Shown here in pieces: positions 1 through 13,532 of a stretch of DNA of 64,000 nucleotides (positions are counted from its first letter, which is position 1; the number at the start of each line of letters is the position of its first letter). The stretch lies in contig JAUJPP010000005.1 of the NCBI GenBank assembly GCA_030562195.1, positions 14,132,826 through 14,196,825 of the forward strand, in the 5' to 3' direction. This DNA is from Nipponacmea schrenckii (Eukaryota > Mollusca > Gastropoda > Lottiidae). Made by a program: the position numbers and the translations under genes. The notes under the pieces are model-generated. The model was given only the letters and a program-made list of their open reading frames with translations. It was not told the origin of the DNA and did no database searches.

Positions 1-1616
1 TAGTTCATAAGTTATTTGTGCATTGACTTGTTCAGGAAATTGTTTGTACACATTGTCTCTATTTTTTTTTTAATTGTTTTTCTTCTCCCTTTTCAGATAT
101 AGTGTATATAAACTACGTAAGTTTACTGATATATTCAACGTACACGTGCATTTGATGAATCGTTGCAGTTGATTTTTTAATAGAATACAAATACAGATAT
201 ATTTACTGAGTATTTTGCCTTTCAAATCGCAATTAAAAGTCAATCGCACTTTAACATGGATAGTATTCACACCTTTTTAAACTATCGTGTGCATGTTCTA
301 ATTAATTAAGAAAATTGGTGTAATGAACGTATTACTAATTCAAAGCACGAAGGACACTCTAACAGTTCAAGATGATCGATGCATCAATCTATTTTTTTTT
401 ATATATATCTTTAAATAACAATGTGTTCACTGTCGTGATAAGCCTATCGTACATAAAACTTTCAAACCATCGCGTGCCCTTTGTAATTAATTAAGATAAA
501 CGAAAGTTATAAAAGGTTTAGTAATTAAAAGCACTTGAGGACAACCTCGGCAGATATGTCATTGTATTAAAGAGGTCTTTGCAGCAATTTGTTTAAAGAA
601 CATATTATATCGAAATTTCGTTGCATATTTACTGCGGCCGTTTTCCAAAGTAAGTTTTCCAAATCGAATTGATTAAAGTGCATATAATCGATATTTCTTT
701 TCGTTTATTTCTTTAGATTTTCCACTTTTATTCTAAGCTGGATCTAATGGCATTGATCAGAAAGATACCTTTATAAATTGAAGCAATGATTCTAGTAGAT
801 CTGTTATACGTGATTACGTATGAATAAAAAGTTCAGAAAACTTTGAAAAGAAAGACATTTTTAGCTTTAATACAGGAGTATTGGAAGGACTGAACTTTCA
901 TAAAATGTCGATGAAATGATTGTCAACTGATAGAAATCGTTAAAGCAGTTAAACTAGTGAAAAAACAAAAATGATTGTTATATTATTGAATTGGAATTCG
1001 GTTTTCAAACGAAATGTCGTGAAACCTCCATTAATTTTGTATAATGTGGAGGTTACTTAAAAAAAATCTCATTAATTATTGTATACTAAAAATGATATCT
1101 TGATAACGGTGCCTGTATGAGCAACGTTCAGAAAAGTTGAGTTGATAAATGTCAAAAATAGTATATCCATATATTATGTGCATCATTGATAATGGTATCG
1201 TCTATTTGAGCAATTCCCTCTTATTGTGGTCTCTTTAGTTTACTTGCCTATTTAGCTTCAAATAGGGCTACAAATAACTCATTTTTCTACAAATACACCA
1301 ATAATTGTCGACCAATTGAACGATAAGTGCACTTTGCATTATCTAATGAACAAACCCAAAGCAAATTTTAATCGGTAACAACCAGACATTTTGATAAGTT
1401 TGTACGTTGCGGCGCACGTCATAATCTTAAGTATGCAAGCTACAAAGCTAAAATTTATATAAAAAAAAAAATATCCAGATTGGTTATCTCGTCATGTCAG
1501 AAAAACATAAACTCAATATCTGCCGTAGTTTGTGAATATAGGCTTTCTTCGTGTAAATGAACAATAAAAAAAAACTTTGTCTTTTTCTGAAAATTAGCTC
1601 AGTTAAGCAGACTTAC
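1..1616. other. Receptor intron 4 (part), no exon seen
   Basis: This AT-rich stretch lies downstream, in gene orientation, of the last recognisable receptor exon. I looked on the minus strand for the expected next exon, about 83 nt and coding the Cys-loop with a Cys-Pro-Met-Asp-like motif, and did not find it. The remaining exons therefore probably lie beyond position 1. Only short homopolymers and AT runs are visible. Confidence 0.5.
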
Positions 1617-3538
1617 CTCTGACTGTACAACAACGACCCATCAGGTTCTAGTCGCATTAAAACATTAGGTGTAGTTAAAAGATGTCTATACTCTGATTTG
1701 GCTTGAGGGAAAAACGTATCTGGAACCCACATTTTCTCTATATGTGTATGACTCACTACTAAACTATGATTAAATGCATTATGAGCTAATCTGGGATCTC
1801 GCCATTGTTGTCTTAAATAGAAACTGGCACTCAATTCCTGCAGAAGAAAATCATAGAAAATTACACTTTGAAAACATTTAATATTTGAATTGTAAAAAAG
1901 TGATATCCATTGCAAGAAATTTAATGTTCGGAAAGAGAAGGTAGTTTTACAATATATAACATCATTTCATTTTTTAGGTAAATATTACAGGATCAACTCC
2001 CTTATAAATGGGGGTACGGGTTCTAATGCTAGTATTCGGACGTAGTTTGTATAAGGATAATCAATATTAATGAGAACGTTAATAGCAACTTTATTCATTA
2101 CTAGTTTTTAATGGCTTCGACGACCTTTTACGGAAAATATCTATTAAGTTATGTTACCTATTGACATTTAGGAATAATTTAATGAAAATCTACGCACAAG
2201 GAAATATATGCCTTATCGAGGTATCATTCAAACGGGCGTAACTATGTACATTATACAGATTGTATAATTAGCTAAAACTGCCCAACATTCCGTAAGATTC
2301 CAAGATAGGAAATGTAATAGGCCTATAAAGAGTCAACAGATTAAAGGTGTGCGTAAAGCTGGGCTTATGTCGGCTTGCGACGCTCCTCGATTGTCGGCAT
2401 CTAGCTGGAACTGATAAAATCGGAGCGCCCAGGTCGGCTGCGACGATCCTCGACGGATCTGGACGGATACAGCGGCAACTGGTTTTCGCTTATCGTAAGA
2501 GCGCTTATGTCGGCTGCGACTGTCTACGACTCGTTTTCGACGGCCATGTGATACATTTCAACATGGCGGCGCCCATGAAGCTTCACGTTGTAGGTTTTGT
2601 ATCTTCATTTTTAACATTTTTTTAAAAGTTTTGCAACGCTTCCTTGGTACTTCGACTACCTGAAGTCATATTTTAACCACATATTTCAGTGTTGATATGA
2701 TTATTTCATTCAATTCTCATGAAAAACTCGTGCAAATTAAGAACAACAACTTCATGAAATACTACACATGTAATCTATGAAAGATTATTTCGGGTTCAAT
2801 GGTAGTTGAGTGAAATATATCTTTTTTCAGACTCAGGATTATTTGAACACGGTGGTCAAATATGTAGTCGACGCAGAAGTGAGAAGACGGAGAGCAGGTG
2901 TAGCAGAAGTAGTTGCCCGCGTCGTTGCTCGGCGCCGCAAAAGAAGAGCTAGGTACTACTGGAAGAGGCCATGGCGTGTTCCCGGTTTTTAGTGTTTTTT
3001 TCATTTGTGTATTCCTTCGAGCTCGTCAGACCATTCAGCAGCCATCTTGACTACTGCTTGACTTGAGATACTAACGCCACCAAGCAGGGACTAAAATAAG
3101 CGCGCGTTGATTGACTAATATCCCAGTTGCGTCGCGGAGTATGTTTGACTCAGGTCGTTACGATCGCTTACGATCGTCGGCAACTACCTGGAACTCGTAG
3201 TCCAGAGTAGAACATGCGCGACTCACCGGATCTGGCTGAATCTCAGTTGCCGACAGTCGCAAAGAGGCTAGTTGCGTCGTAAGCCATCTCAGGTCGGCAG
3301 GAACTGTCAGCCTAACGTAGGCCGACAGTTGCGGCAACTGACTGGATCTGCCAGTTGCCGACAATCGAGGAACGTCGCAAGCCGACATAAGTCAACCTTT
3401 AGAATAGCATTACTTCTAAACGTTTGTTCGTTCGAGAAGCCTGATCGAGGCTTATATTCGAATATTTTGATATCAAATTTCGACCAGGGTTCTTTTTAGT
3501 GATTCCAGCCACATAAAGCTGTCCATGTTTGGATAATG

Positions 3539-3585
<47 letters not shown>

Positions 3586-6500
3586 TGGTAGATTGTATCA
3601 TGTAATGGAATGTATGTAGGAATCTAGGAATACATATCATCAAATAATACAAATTAATCTTGAACTTTCTGTTGCTATTCTTTGCGGCACATTGTCCGTT
3701 TCACACATCGGATTCGTCGCATATAATAGTGGTGGACAAGAGTTTTTTTTCTGGGCCCTGGCAACATTACGTAATATGATAACATATTTGATTGAATAGA
3801 TTAATAATAGGAATTTAAAATGGTATCAATATATAGTTATATAACATCAAACGACTTCTTATAATCTGAATTTCGTCTTTGGGAATTACCCTTCGTTTGA
3901 TTTTTTTGTTACCATGTTATCTATTTTGGTGTGTAGCAGTAATAGTCACTAGGCGTGATTCATGCTTGTTGTGCTCCTCTGTCAATGGGTGACCTCAAGC
4001 ATGGCAAACCAATAGTACTAAAATAATGAATAATCTTAACCTATCTAATTAATATAAGTTTGAATTTTTGCCTTGAATTTGTCTTCCACGTACACAATAA
4101 AGATTATGCCTTTGACTTGTGTTGTTTATTTTGAGTAAGCAGGCCTTATAAGTTCTCTTGTTTTCAATAAGTTGGGCCATGCTTAACAAAATCATATTTT
4201 TTTTCAGTATGATCTTATTGATTAATTTTATAGATTTTTATAATGTAACTATGCATTTTAATTAATAAAAATGTATACAAACCATGTCCTTATCATTAAC
4301 AGGTCCTATTGAATTCAATACTAAATCAACTTCAATTCTTGTACTATTACCTACAAAATATCAATTAAAAACTGTATTTCTACACTAAGTAGTCTTTACA
4401 CGCAAAATATCAATTGAAAAACTGTATTTCTACACTAAGTAGTCTTTACACACAAAATATCAATTGAAAAACTGTATTTCTACACTAAGTAGTATTTACA
4501 TACAAAAGCAATTGAAAAACTGTATTTCTACATTAAGTAGTCTTTACATACAAAATATCAATTGAAAAACTGTATTTCTACATTAAGTAGTATCAAAATA
4601 CAAAATATCAATTGAAAAACTGTATTTCTACACTAAGTAGTCTTTACATACAAAATATCAATTGAAAAACTGTATTTCTACATTAAGTAGTCTTTACATA
4701 CAAAATATCAATTGAAAAACTGTATTTCTACACTAAGTAGTATTTACATACAAAATATCAATTGAAAAACTGTATTTCTACACTAAGTAGTATATACATC
4801 CAAAATATCAATTGAAAAACTGTATTTCTACACTAAGTAGTCTTTACATACAAAATATCAATTGAAAAACTGTATTTCTACACTAAGTAGTATTTACATA
4901 CAAAATATCAATTGAAAAACTGTATTTCTACACTAAGTAGTATTTACATACAAAATATCAATTGAAAAACTGTATTTCTACACTAAGTAGTCTTTACATA
5001 CAAAATATCAATTGAAAAACTGTATTTCTACACTAAGTAGTATTTACATACAAAATATCAATTGAAAAACTGTATTTCTACACTAAGTTTTAGTATTTAC
5101 ATGTCTTTACATACAAAATATCAATTGAAAAACTGTATTTCTACACTAAGTAGTCTTTACATACAAAATATCAATTGAAAAACTGTATTTCTACACTAAG
5201 TAGTATTTACATACAAAATATCAATTGAAAAACTGTATTTCTACACTAAGTAGTCTTTACATGTCTTTACATACAAAATATCAATTGAAAAACTGTATTT
5301 CTACACTAAGTAGTATTTAAATACAAAATATCAATTGAAAAACTGTATTTCTACACTAAGTAGTCTTTACATACAAAATATAAATTGAAAAACTGTATTT
5401 CTACACTAAGTAGTCTTTACATACAAAATATCAATTGAAAAACTGTATTTCTACACTAAGTAGTATTTACATACAAAATATCAAGGTTGTATATGTATAT
5501 GTAGGTTGTCCCTAAAGGACGAATTTCCAGTGAGCTACTGCCGTATTTAAAAAATAAACTCTGTTTGAGTTTTACTATTTGATCAAACACACTGACATGA
5601 AGTTACATGCATTTTTCTTTTGGATTATTGTCCTATCCGAAAAACATAACACTCTGTCCTATTTGGCTACTTCGACCTGTATAATAGACATGGTTTGAAA
5701 ATCGAAGGTACCAATTGTTTTATTTTATTTTTTTTTTTTTTTTTTTGTCGGGAATCACAAATAAGCGCCACCGTGGCACTATCTTCGATATCATAATTTG
5801 GAGAGCATATGTTAAAGGTGACAACAAAACGCGTCTGTATTTTGTTAAACTTTAAGAGGGACAGTACCTGTTCTAGCGCTGGGTCTAACAGTGAAATCAT
5901 ATCTGTCTTTATCTAATAAATATTCAAATAATGCTCTTTCTGTAATACCATCACCACTGTTCACCAAACTAAAAAGCACGAAAAAAAGTGTAGTAAATCA
6001 GTTCGACCATAGAGTGTCTGAGGCCAATTAACGATTGGATAGATTTCCAATTCAATTTGTATCCGCTGGTCAGTGGTTTAATTCATTCTTCAATAATACC
6101 AAGAACAGTCCGCGAATCAACTTTCATTAATGCTAAGGCCGGTGCCTTTAAGACCAAAAATCACTCATTGATTCACGAGAACATCTTAACAGAATTGAAG
6201 TCATTTTAATCGACAGATCACATACGAATATATTTTTTCTTTTGAAACTATTGCATTTCTATTTAGTGACAAGGCAAATGATTTTAGAGTATTGAGCGGT
6301 ATTAAACCTAGCGAATTTCATTTCACTACAATTGATTGCATTTATATTTAGAATTGTGACAAACCAAAGGATTGGAGAGAATTGAAAGCTATTAAATCTA
6401 AAGAATGTCATTTCACTACAACTGATAACTCCATTGCTGAGAAAAATATTATTGTGAAATCAATTTATTGTAGGTTGTGATCCTTTAACTTGAGCTCAAT

Positions 6501-6693
6501 AAAGATACAAAAAAATCAAAGTATTATAAATAAGCTTGTATAGAAATAGATTTATTACTTAGTCGACATTATTCTGAACACAAACGCGAAGTCAGTTAAA
6601 AGATATTAAGTTGTAAATGTGATATCTTGCTCGTCGATTTAATGTTTCTTTTGATCTGCTTTTTTATTACATGTTCTTATATACAATGGAATT

Positions 6694-6724
<31 letters not shown>

Positions 6725-8483
6725 ACTGTCAATGCTCCGACTTAAATAAAGTAATGTATAATGATGTTAATTAAAGAAAACAGCAATACTATAGTCAAAT
6801 AAAAATCTAACGACGATTTCACGTGATAGTTCATCATACCAATTTAGCACATACGTACACATAAACATAATGACGAATTGACTTGTGAATATATGACATA
6901 ATAATGGCGATTTGGCATGCGAAAAATTTTAATGACGATTTTAATGTAAGAAAATATAACGGCCTAATAATGACGATTCAACCTGAGAAAATAGAATGCT
7001 GTGATAATGACGATTTGACGTGAGAAAATACATAATAATGACAATTTGACAACTTAACAATATGAATGTAACGATCATAATTAAGTGGTTTCTGACTTTA
7101 CAAGTAAAATGTGGATTGCTTATATTTATTGCTCGCTTTCAGACATAAATCCAACTGACTTGAAACTTTAAGCTTGTTTGAAGTAGGTTAATAAGTTATT
7201 CGTGGATGCACACATTCTCTATGTGAACTACGACAAATCAAAACACTGACTTATTTAATAGCTTATTTTAGTTCCACTACAAAGTCAACCATCTATGCAA
7301 ATTTCAATACAAATATATACAGACAGATTCAATATAGTGAAATATCTGAATGCATGCCTTGTTCGTCATTTCTTATTTCCTCATAATCTTGGGTCAAAAA
7401 ATTGTTCAATTTGCGGATTTTGAACGGCGGCAGTCAAAGTTGTGTCACCTTCCCCTGAAAGTTTTCTAATATACAAAGTTAATGTAGGATGATTCGCCTA
7501 TTTTCATCGTGCTTCTTTTCTCACGTGTCTTGCGAAAACTGGACTTCAATAAGTCAGCAATGTAATGTAATGTTCCCTTTCAAATAACATAGATACGCTA
7601 TTCTACGCATTGTTGTCTTCCGTCAGTTGACTATACGTATTGTTGTCTTCTGTCAGTTGACTATTCGCATTGTTGTCTTCTGACAGTTGGTTTTAGGCAT
7701 TGTTGTATTCTGTCAGTTGACTTTACGCATTGTTGTCTTATGTCAGTTGACTTTATGCATTGTTGTCTTATGTCAGTTGACTTTACGCATTGTTGTCTAA
7801 ATATGTCAGTTGTCTTAAAAAGGGATATTGACTGACAGGTCTTCTCTATTAAATGGTATACCGTATAAAAGGTCTGTGAGTGTAAAGGTGACCCATATTT
7901 AGGCGATTTTTATTATTCATTCTACTGTAATATGACACTACCCGAAAATAGTGACACTTATTAGAGTCCATTATTAGAGAAACGCATACAGAAGGTTTTT
8001 AATTTGACACCGATTTTTGGCTTGCTGCTGTCTTATCGAAGAAAAAAAAATTAAGTTTTATGTCCAGTGGTATATCAGCTACGCATCAGCAAATTTATTG
8101 CTTTTTGATATTTCTAGTTTCATTTGAAATTTCATAAAAGGGTTCATTTCTAACGTAAATTTAAACATATGTAAAATCATCGTTAGACTGGCTATATTAA
8201 TTGAAAGCTGAAATTTCAATTGACAAAAGTTCGAACAATTTGATTTATTAATAACATTAATCTTGTTTACGGTAGTTGTTTACGTTGACAGATATAAATT
8301 GATCAGAGCTTTACAATACGTAACGGCTTTTGTATAATACAATAAAACACGTCTATGACATATAACAATTATTGCTATTCGACCTAATAATAATCAAATA
8401 AAACTACTGAATGATCTATCTTACCTCTGACATAAGATTAAAAATCCCATAAAAACACAATAGATACTCTTCACGAAGTCCAT
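1617..8483 (-). CDS. Cys-loop ligand-gated ion channel subunit, 5' part
   Basis: Pentameric neurotransmitter-gated channel subunit of the plasma membrane; only the N-terminal half of the extracellular domain is in the window. Coding exons on the minus strand are 8483-8425 (ATG plus a hydrophobic signal peptide, MDFVKSIYCVFMGFLILCQS), 5968-5868, 4350-4283 and 1837-1617. All junctions are GT-AG and join in frame. Recognisable motifs are RYDFTVRP (the YD..vRP motif near the start of the domain), a beta-strand region ending in NDKDM, YLRQQWRDPRL, WVPDTFF (loop A) and LLTTPNVLMRLEPDGSLLYSQR-type strands. The exon sizes of 68 and 221 nt match the conserved third and fourth coding exons of vertebrate GABA-A genes. 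The Cys-loop, the four membrane helices and the selectivity residues lie outside the window, so the ligand and the ion charge cannot be assigned. The sequence looks closest to the GABA-A/glycine anion-channel branch (family knowledge, not a search). Introns carry a transposon and two minisatellites. Confidence 0.9.
2354..3401. mobile_element. Harbinger-like TIR element, non-autonomous
   Basis: A GC-richer island of about 1.05 kb in the receptor's third intron, bounded by long inverted repeats. The left end contains CTTATGTCGGCTTGCGACG and the right end the reverse complement, with matching continuations (TCCTCGATTGTCGGCA) for over 35 bp and one mismatch. The outermost bases are TAAAG on the left and CTTTA on the right. 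A plus-strand ORF (2810-2992) ends in a very basic stretch, RRRKRRARYYWKRPWRVPGF, resembling the basic N-terminus that precedes the catalytic domain of PIF/Harbinger transposases. The reading frame stops there, so no transposase is made. The ends resemble those of the element at 49291-50091. I could not define a target-site duplication. Confidence 0.7.
3541..3584. repeat. Poly-T tract, 44 nt
   Basis: An uninterrupted run of T on the plus strand, just downstream of the Harbinger-like element and in the receptor intron. On the minus (gene) strand it reads as poly-A. It could be a retroposon tail, but no retroposon body is recognisable next to it. Confidence 0.8.
4351..5487 (-). repeat. 50-bp minisatellite abutting receptor exon 3 acceptor
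   Basis: About 22 near-identical 50-bp copies, typified by CAATTGAAAAACTGTATTTC on the plus strand, with a few indels (near 5090 and 5255). The array fills the end of the intron upstream of the 68-nt receptor exon. Its last unit is the splice acceptor region itself: on the gene strand the units read ...GATATTTTGTATGTAAAG and the real acceptor reads ...GATATTTTGTAG followed by GTAATAG. Internal units have T where the acceptor has G, so they lack this AG. Confidence 0.95.
7597..7812. repeat. 30-bp minisatellite, about 7 copies
   Basis: Seven diverged tandem copies of a 30-bp unit typified by CATTGTTGTCTTCTGTCAG followed by TTGACTTTACG. It lies in the receptor's first intron and is not next to an exon. 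No function is evident. Confidence 0.9.
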
Positions 8484-11400
8484 TTTTTGTTAAAAGCTGT
8501 GATTTTATTTCAGATTTTGAAAACTTCTCTCATGAGTTCTTCTTATTTTGAAGACCGATTATCGAAGTGTGTAAACTGTCTTTGAACTCCTTTTAGAGTT
8601 TAAATCTGTTACGGTTGATAACCATACTGAATAGATACTTAAAGTTTCTGTGCCGCGTGTACGTAAACGCATATGGCAGACAATCGAAGATATATTCGAT
8701 TTCTCATTATTAATTTACAATAGAAGTTAATCATGATCTAGCTGTAATAACATTTATCAATACACAAGACCACTGTCAATATAATTTAGTTCGATATAGT
8801 CTATATTTATAATATATTCATGTGGACTTATTACAATACATATTGCCTTCCAATGACCGAAGTTAAAAAAAATCTACTGGAAGGAAGCTGGAAGTCAACG
8901 TCTTGTACACGTAAAAAGTAATGAGTAATAATCACGATTTATATACATATACATTAGTATCTGAAGGTAGTGAACACAATATTGTACACTTAACAAGATC
9001 AGTATCTGGTAGAAAGTAATGAGTACTTGTGATGTACCGCGATCGGAATCTGGTAGAAGATAGCGTGAACACTCATATTAGCATGGTTGTCCAATATCAA
9101 TGCCATTCCATGCTTATAATAAGAATTATATTATGTCACAATATTCCACTTTTACTCTTTTCTGCAGTTGACCATAAATACCACTGTAACGAACACTTTT
9201 CTGTTTTGTTCTATTTCACAATCGACTTCATGCAGTATTAAATTCTTGTAAATTTCCTACGTCGACAAAATTTGCTTTCTCATGTTAAATGCCTGTGTAT
9301 TATTTTAGTTGAAACATAAATAGATAAAAACAGGCTTATTGACTTTATCAACTTTTCGAACATAGGCCATATAGAACAGCTTTCCTATGGTTGTTGTAAG
9401 GAATCTGTAGACTGTTTCAGCAACTATTTAGCGTCTTTCAAAAGACTTTTGAATTAATACAAACCGTTTGTATTTGAAATCAACTTTTTGAACTTAATTT
9501 ATCTCTTTATGTTTGTCTTCTTTCGTTCGATGTATCATGTCGGTGATAACAAAATATCATTATCAATAAACGTCAATCCGTGTAAATGCAGCACTGGGTG
9601 TATCCTTTATCATTTAACTACATGTTAGTATACTTGTCATCCTTCATAAAAAAAAAAATACTTCCGTAATCATTCTGTATACATATTCTTGCATGAAGGC
9701 ATGCTTAAATCCTCGGGTTTAATCTTCAAAGAACAACACTCCTTTTTAACAATTTTCACTCAGAACGTTCTATCATTGACGTCTACATTTATAAAAAAAA
9801 ATCCAATCAACATCCGATTTGTGTCTTTTTTTAATCAATCGCCGTATTCCATATAGTCTTAGTAGTTACTTGGACGAAAAACACTCGACAATTGATATTT
9901 AATGTTCTGACTTTGAAATCAATATCCCGTCCAATCAAATTTATTTCCAACATTTTCTGGCCAGTCATATAGTTAGTTTGGGTTATTCATAACGGTTTTC
10001 ATGAACATGATTGTTTGAAGTCTCATATATACCTTTAGCTCTGTTGACTTAAGCTGCTTGTAAAATATTTTCTTTATTAGATTTTTAAAATGTAGGACGC
10101 TTTAATATTATTATTTTAAACATTAGTTTAATATCTTCTTAAGAAATCAGTTCACACAATTATCATTTTCAAAAACATCGCAAATATTTCTAAAAAAAAA
10201 TGCTATTTACATCTATATCATGTCATAATAAGCCGAATGTAGGCTACTAAATGTTGATTTGTTTTACCTAATTTGGATATCTGGCCTCAATACAATTACA
10301 CGTAGTTGAAACTTTCAGAATATGTTGGAGACGTTTTTCTCTACAATTACGCCTCTATTTTTTGTTCAAACATGTACAAGGCCTTTCCTACACCTAAAAA
10401 AATGAACTTCAGCGCCTACTTATGTTTTATGTAATCTTTAGAATAGTTTTGGCGTCTAAAAATATTATCTGTTTGATTTTATTAATATACACTTTGAGAT
10501 ACTTTCAAGGATACATTTCGCTATATGATATTTTTGGGGTAAAATGTTCATTAATTGGAGCCAAAAAGTAGAATTTGGAAATAATATACATGTATTGTAT
10601 TACTTCAAAATTATAACACAAAGATATATCAATTAAATGGAAATAAGGATAATGAAAAGGCCTTTAAGTATAGGTTTCGTTTCGTAATGCACTTTTATTG
10701 TAGTAACTGCTTATGTTCAATAACTACCTTGGACATATAACAACCGGTTAAATTTCACAACTTCTTTGGAAAATAAGTACCGGTATATTCCATAATTTCT
10801 TTGGAAAATAAGTACCGGTATATTCCATAACTTCTTTGGAAAATAAGTACCGGTATATTCCATAACTTCTTTGGAAAATTAAGTACCGGTATATTCCATA
10901 ATTCGGGATCCAAGAGATTTACCATTTTCAATTTTAATTGATCGTATACATTTCTATAAGCTATCTATTGATTTACGATGTAGAATAAAAACGTCTTAAT
11001 AAATTTACTACACTATTGGTATGTTAACCATTCTAATTAAGAGAAATCCTGCAATGTATCATAATGAATAGTCATAAGTTCGATCAATAAATTTCCAAAA
11101 TTTGCCGACTCTTGTATGATAAGTTATATTATATCATTTCTAAAATTATCGGAAAAGCGAATCCTATAGCGCTGGGCTTAGATCTAATAACGATTCTGGA
11201 CCGAGATATTCCATCAATATTAAAGTTAATTCCCAACTTCTGCCCTCTCATTGGCAACATTATAATTATACTGTATGTTTTGTTGTCAATTTGACCTCAA
11301 AACTTTAGCCTTGTCTCAAGTATAGGTCTCTGTGGCTATGATCATCCATCTCGATTCCAATGCCCCGTTATAACTGTCTGTAGAGGTGAATGCCTTCGGT

Positions 11401-13214
11401 TTGTTTTTCTATTATTATCCGAAACGATTTTTTTTTTTAAAATCAATGCAAATTGGAAATCAACAGGCGTAACCTTGTCATTAATGATTTAGATTTTAGA
11501 ATACACTGGGGTGGTAATTCGAACCTCAGTTTTTTTTTTCAAATAATTTCAAGAGTCATATTCACCACGTGGCTCATTGCACTCTTGCCATAATCTTACA
11601 GCTTAAAAGGATATTACACGTGACCGAGTAACTTGATATGTTTTTCACAAAATATCCATTCAATTAGTTTGAGTTTGAGCCAAATTACCACCAATGTGAT
11701 AAATTAACTTCTTTGTATTAGATACAATAACATAGATTACAAAATCAATATCTTCTCTTGTACAATACCTAGAATTAAATAGTAATATTTCCTAGTTCTG
11801 TGCTTCTGATACTTTAACGGATAAAGATATATGCAATAAGGCAAAAGTGGCAAACATCGAAATTAGTCTATATTCTCTTGAACAATTGTTGTTTTAGATT
11901 ACACTAATCACTTTAAATTATCTATTTCCAGTGGAATTTGCCAGCGCTTCTTCAACTGGGATATCATTAATTTGTGATTTTTTAAGTTATTGGAACCATC
12001 TATTACTACTTTAGATGGCATAACTGATAAAGTCCATTGTCCTTTCATAATTTGTTTGTAAGCCGTTTACCAATCCTCACCCCTTATGATGAATTAAATT
12101 TGACCGTGGTTCATTTTTTTTTCAAAATAGTTTCGTTTAAGTTAGTAAATCTCATGATTAAGAATGTGGTATAATGTCTTTAACTACGATTACCGACAGT
12201 AAGATCCTATCATTTTCAAAATGTCATAACAAAATGGTCTTGCAGTTCCTCCCCCACCTTCATTCCCTTTTGTGGTCTCTGAATACAGGTTCTAAAGTAT
12301 TCCGAAATCAGATTGACATGCGAAATCTGAATCTAGCATTCCACTTTATTAAATTTCCATGTCTTCCAAGATTATTATTGACATTCCAATTGATTCAAAG
12401 GCCTTGCTAAATAAAATGTATGCAGAGTTAAGTTCTCTGTAAATAAAATTATGAGAAGTTGAAATCTAAATAAATACAATTATTGAATTGCTAGTCAATA
12501 CGATTTATTTATTTATTTTTTTTTATTTTTATTTTTTTTTTTTTTTTTTGACATTTAATCGATTGGAGTATTGAAATTATATTGTCAGCATTCTGACGTC
12601 TGTTGGGTCTGAGAATCGAACCATGTCAATTTTGTACCAATAAAGATGTAGGCGTGTAAATATTTGCATGTTTAATTTTTTTTTTCAGAGTGATATGATA
12701 ATGTCATTGGTTCTTTAAAGATTTACGGATAGCTGTAACTATTATGTTAATAAACCAAATCAAATCATTTTTAACGAATCTACAGGTTATAGGATGTTGA
12801 ATTTCGTGATTTAACATGAAAATAAATTACTTCGGTCTGTAGTCTGAAACCGGCTTAAATGGAGTTGTTACCCCTTAATAGAGAGCAGCGATGTCTTCAT
12901 GAGTTTCATCATCAGTACCAAATCTTGAAAGAAAACTAGCATGCAAGTTATAGGATGACAGTGGAATGAATCTAATTAGATTTAAGTTCTGAATCTAGGT
13001 GTAGACACTTTTTAACGTCTAGACTGTAAGTACCGATATGAACATCAGTTAAGTTCTGAGTATGTTTTGGGTGTGTCTAAATACTCAATTTCACCCAATT
13101 GCTTCGGTTTTTTTGCTTAGATTATTTTAGCCCTTGTATTGCAATGTTTTGCAGCTTCAACGCACATATAATTCAATAATCACCAGACATTGGAAATAGT
13201 GGAAAAAGGACGTC
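8484..13214. other. Intergenic DNA without recognisable genes
   Basis: AT-rich DNA between the divergently placed receptor gene (minus) and carrier gene (plus). Short ORFs here, such as 11112-11294, have no family features and look like chance. The only ordered structure I see is the 35-bp minisatellite at 10742-10903. The receptor promoter must lie just above 8484, but I recognise no core elements. Confidence 0.5.
10742..10903. repeat. 35-bp minisatellite, 4 copies
   Basis: Four tandem copies of a 35-bp unit containing TTCTTTGGAAAATAAGTACC followed by GGTATATTCCAT. The copies are nearly identical, implying recent expansion. It lies in intergenic DNA. Confidence 0.9.
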
Positions 13215-13480
13215 AGTGATATGTTGTCTTTGGATGAACTTTCAGATATTTTAGCCTGGTTTCCCCTTATCAATGATGCAGGTCAGGGACTGACACTGTG
13301 ACATGGAAAAAGTATCTAGTCTATGGTACTACACTCTGTGAAGTTAAATATTCCTCAACAGTTAAAAATGACAAAAGAGTAGGCTTACACCGCTATCTGC
13401 ATTAGACAAGAAGGTGAAGAAGAAGAGAAGGATGTGAAACTTCATTCATTTCATTTCAGATTGCTTTTTTTTCATTGTAG
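13215..13480 (+). repeat. SINE-like fragment upstream of carrier gene
   Basis: Shares dispersed blocks with the better preserved SINE at 43095-43330: ATGAACTTTC, then AATGATGCAGGT, then ACTGACA...GAAAAAG.ATCTAG. It shares the downstream block CCTCAACAGTT...AATGA.AAAAGA with 31400-31440. It ends in the tail CTTCATTCATTTCATTT, also seen at 22300-22320, 27350-27370 and 38440-38460. It appears to be a truncated copy of one SINE family scattered through the window. Confidence 0.6.
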
Positions 13481-13532
13481 CTGACTGACTTACATCTTAT
13501 ATAAACATATGTCATTACTGTTCTAATCTAAG

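Noticed and set aside
2762..3004. Minus-strand frame inside the Harbinger-like element
   Set aside because: Antisense shadow of the basic plus-strand frame, which has the family resemblance.
4351..5487. CRISPR-like array of regularly spaced repeats
   Set aside because: There are no unique spacers; the whole 50-bp unit is repeated, and the window is an animal genome.
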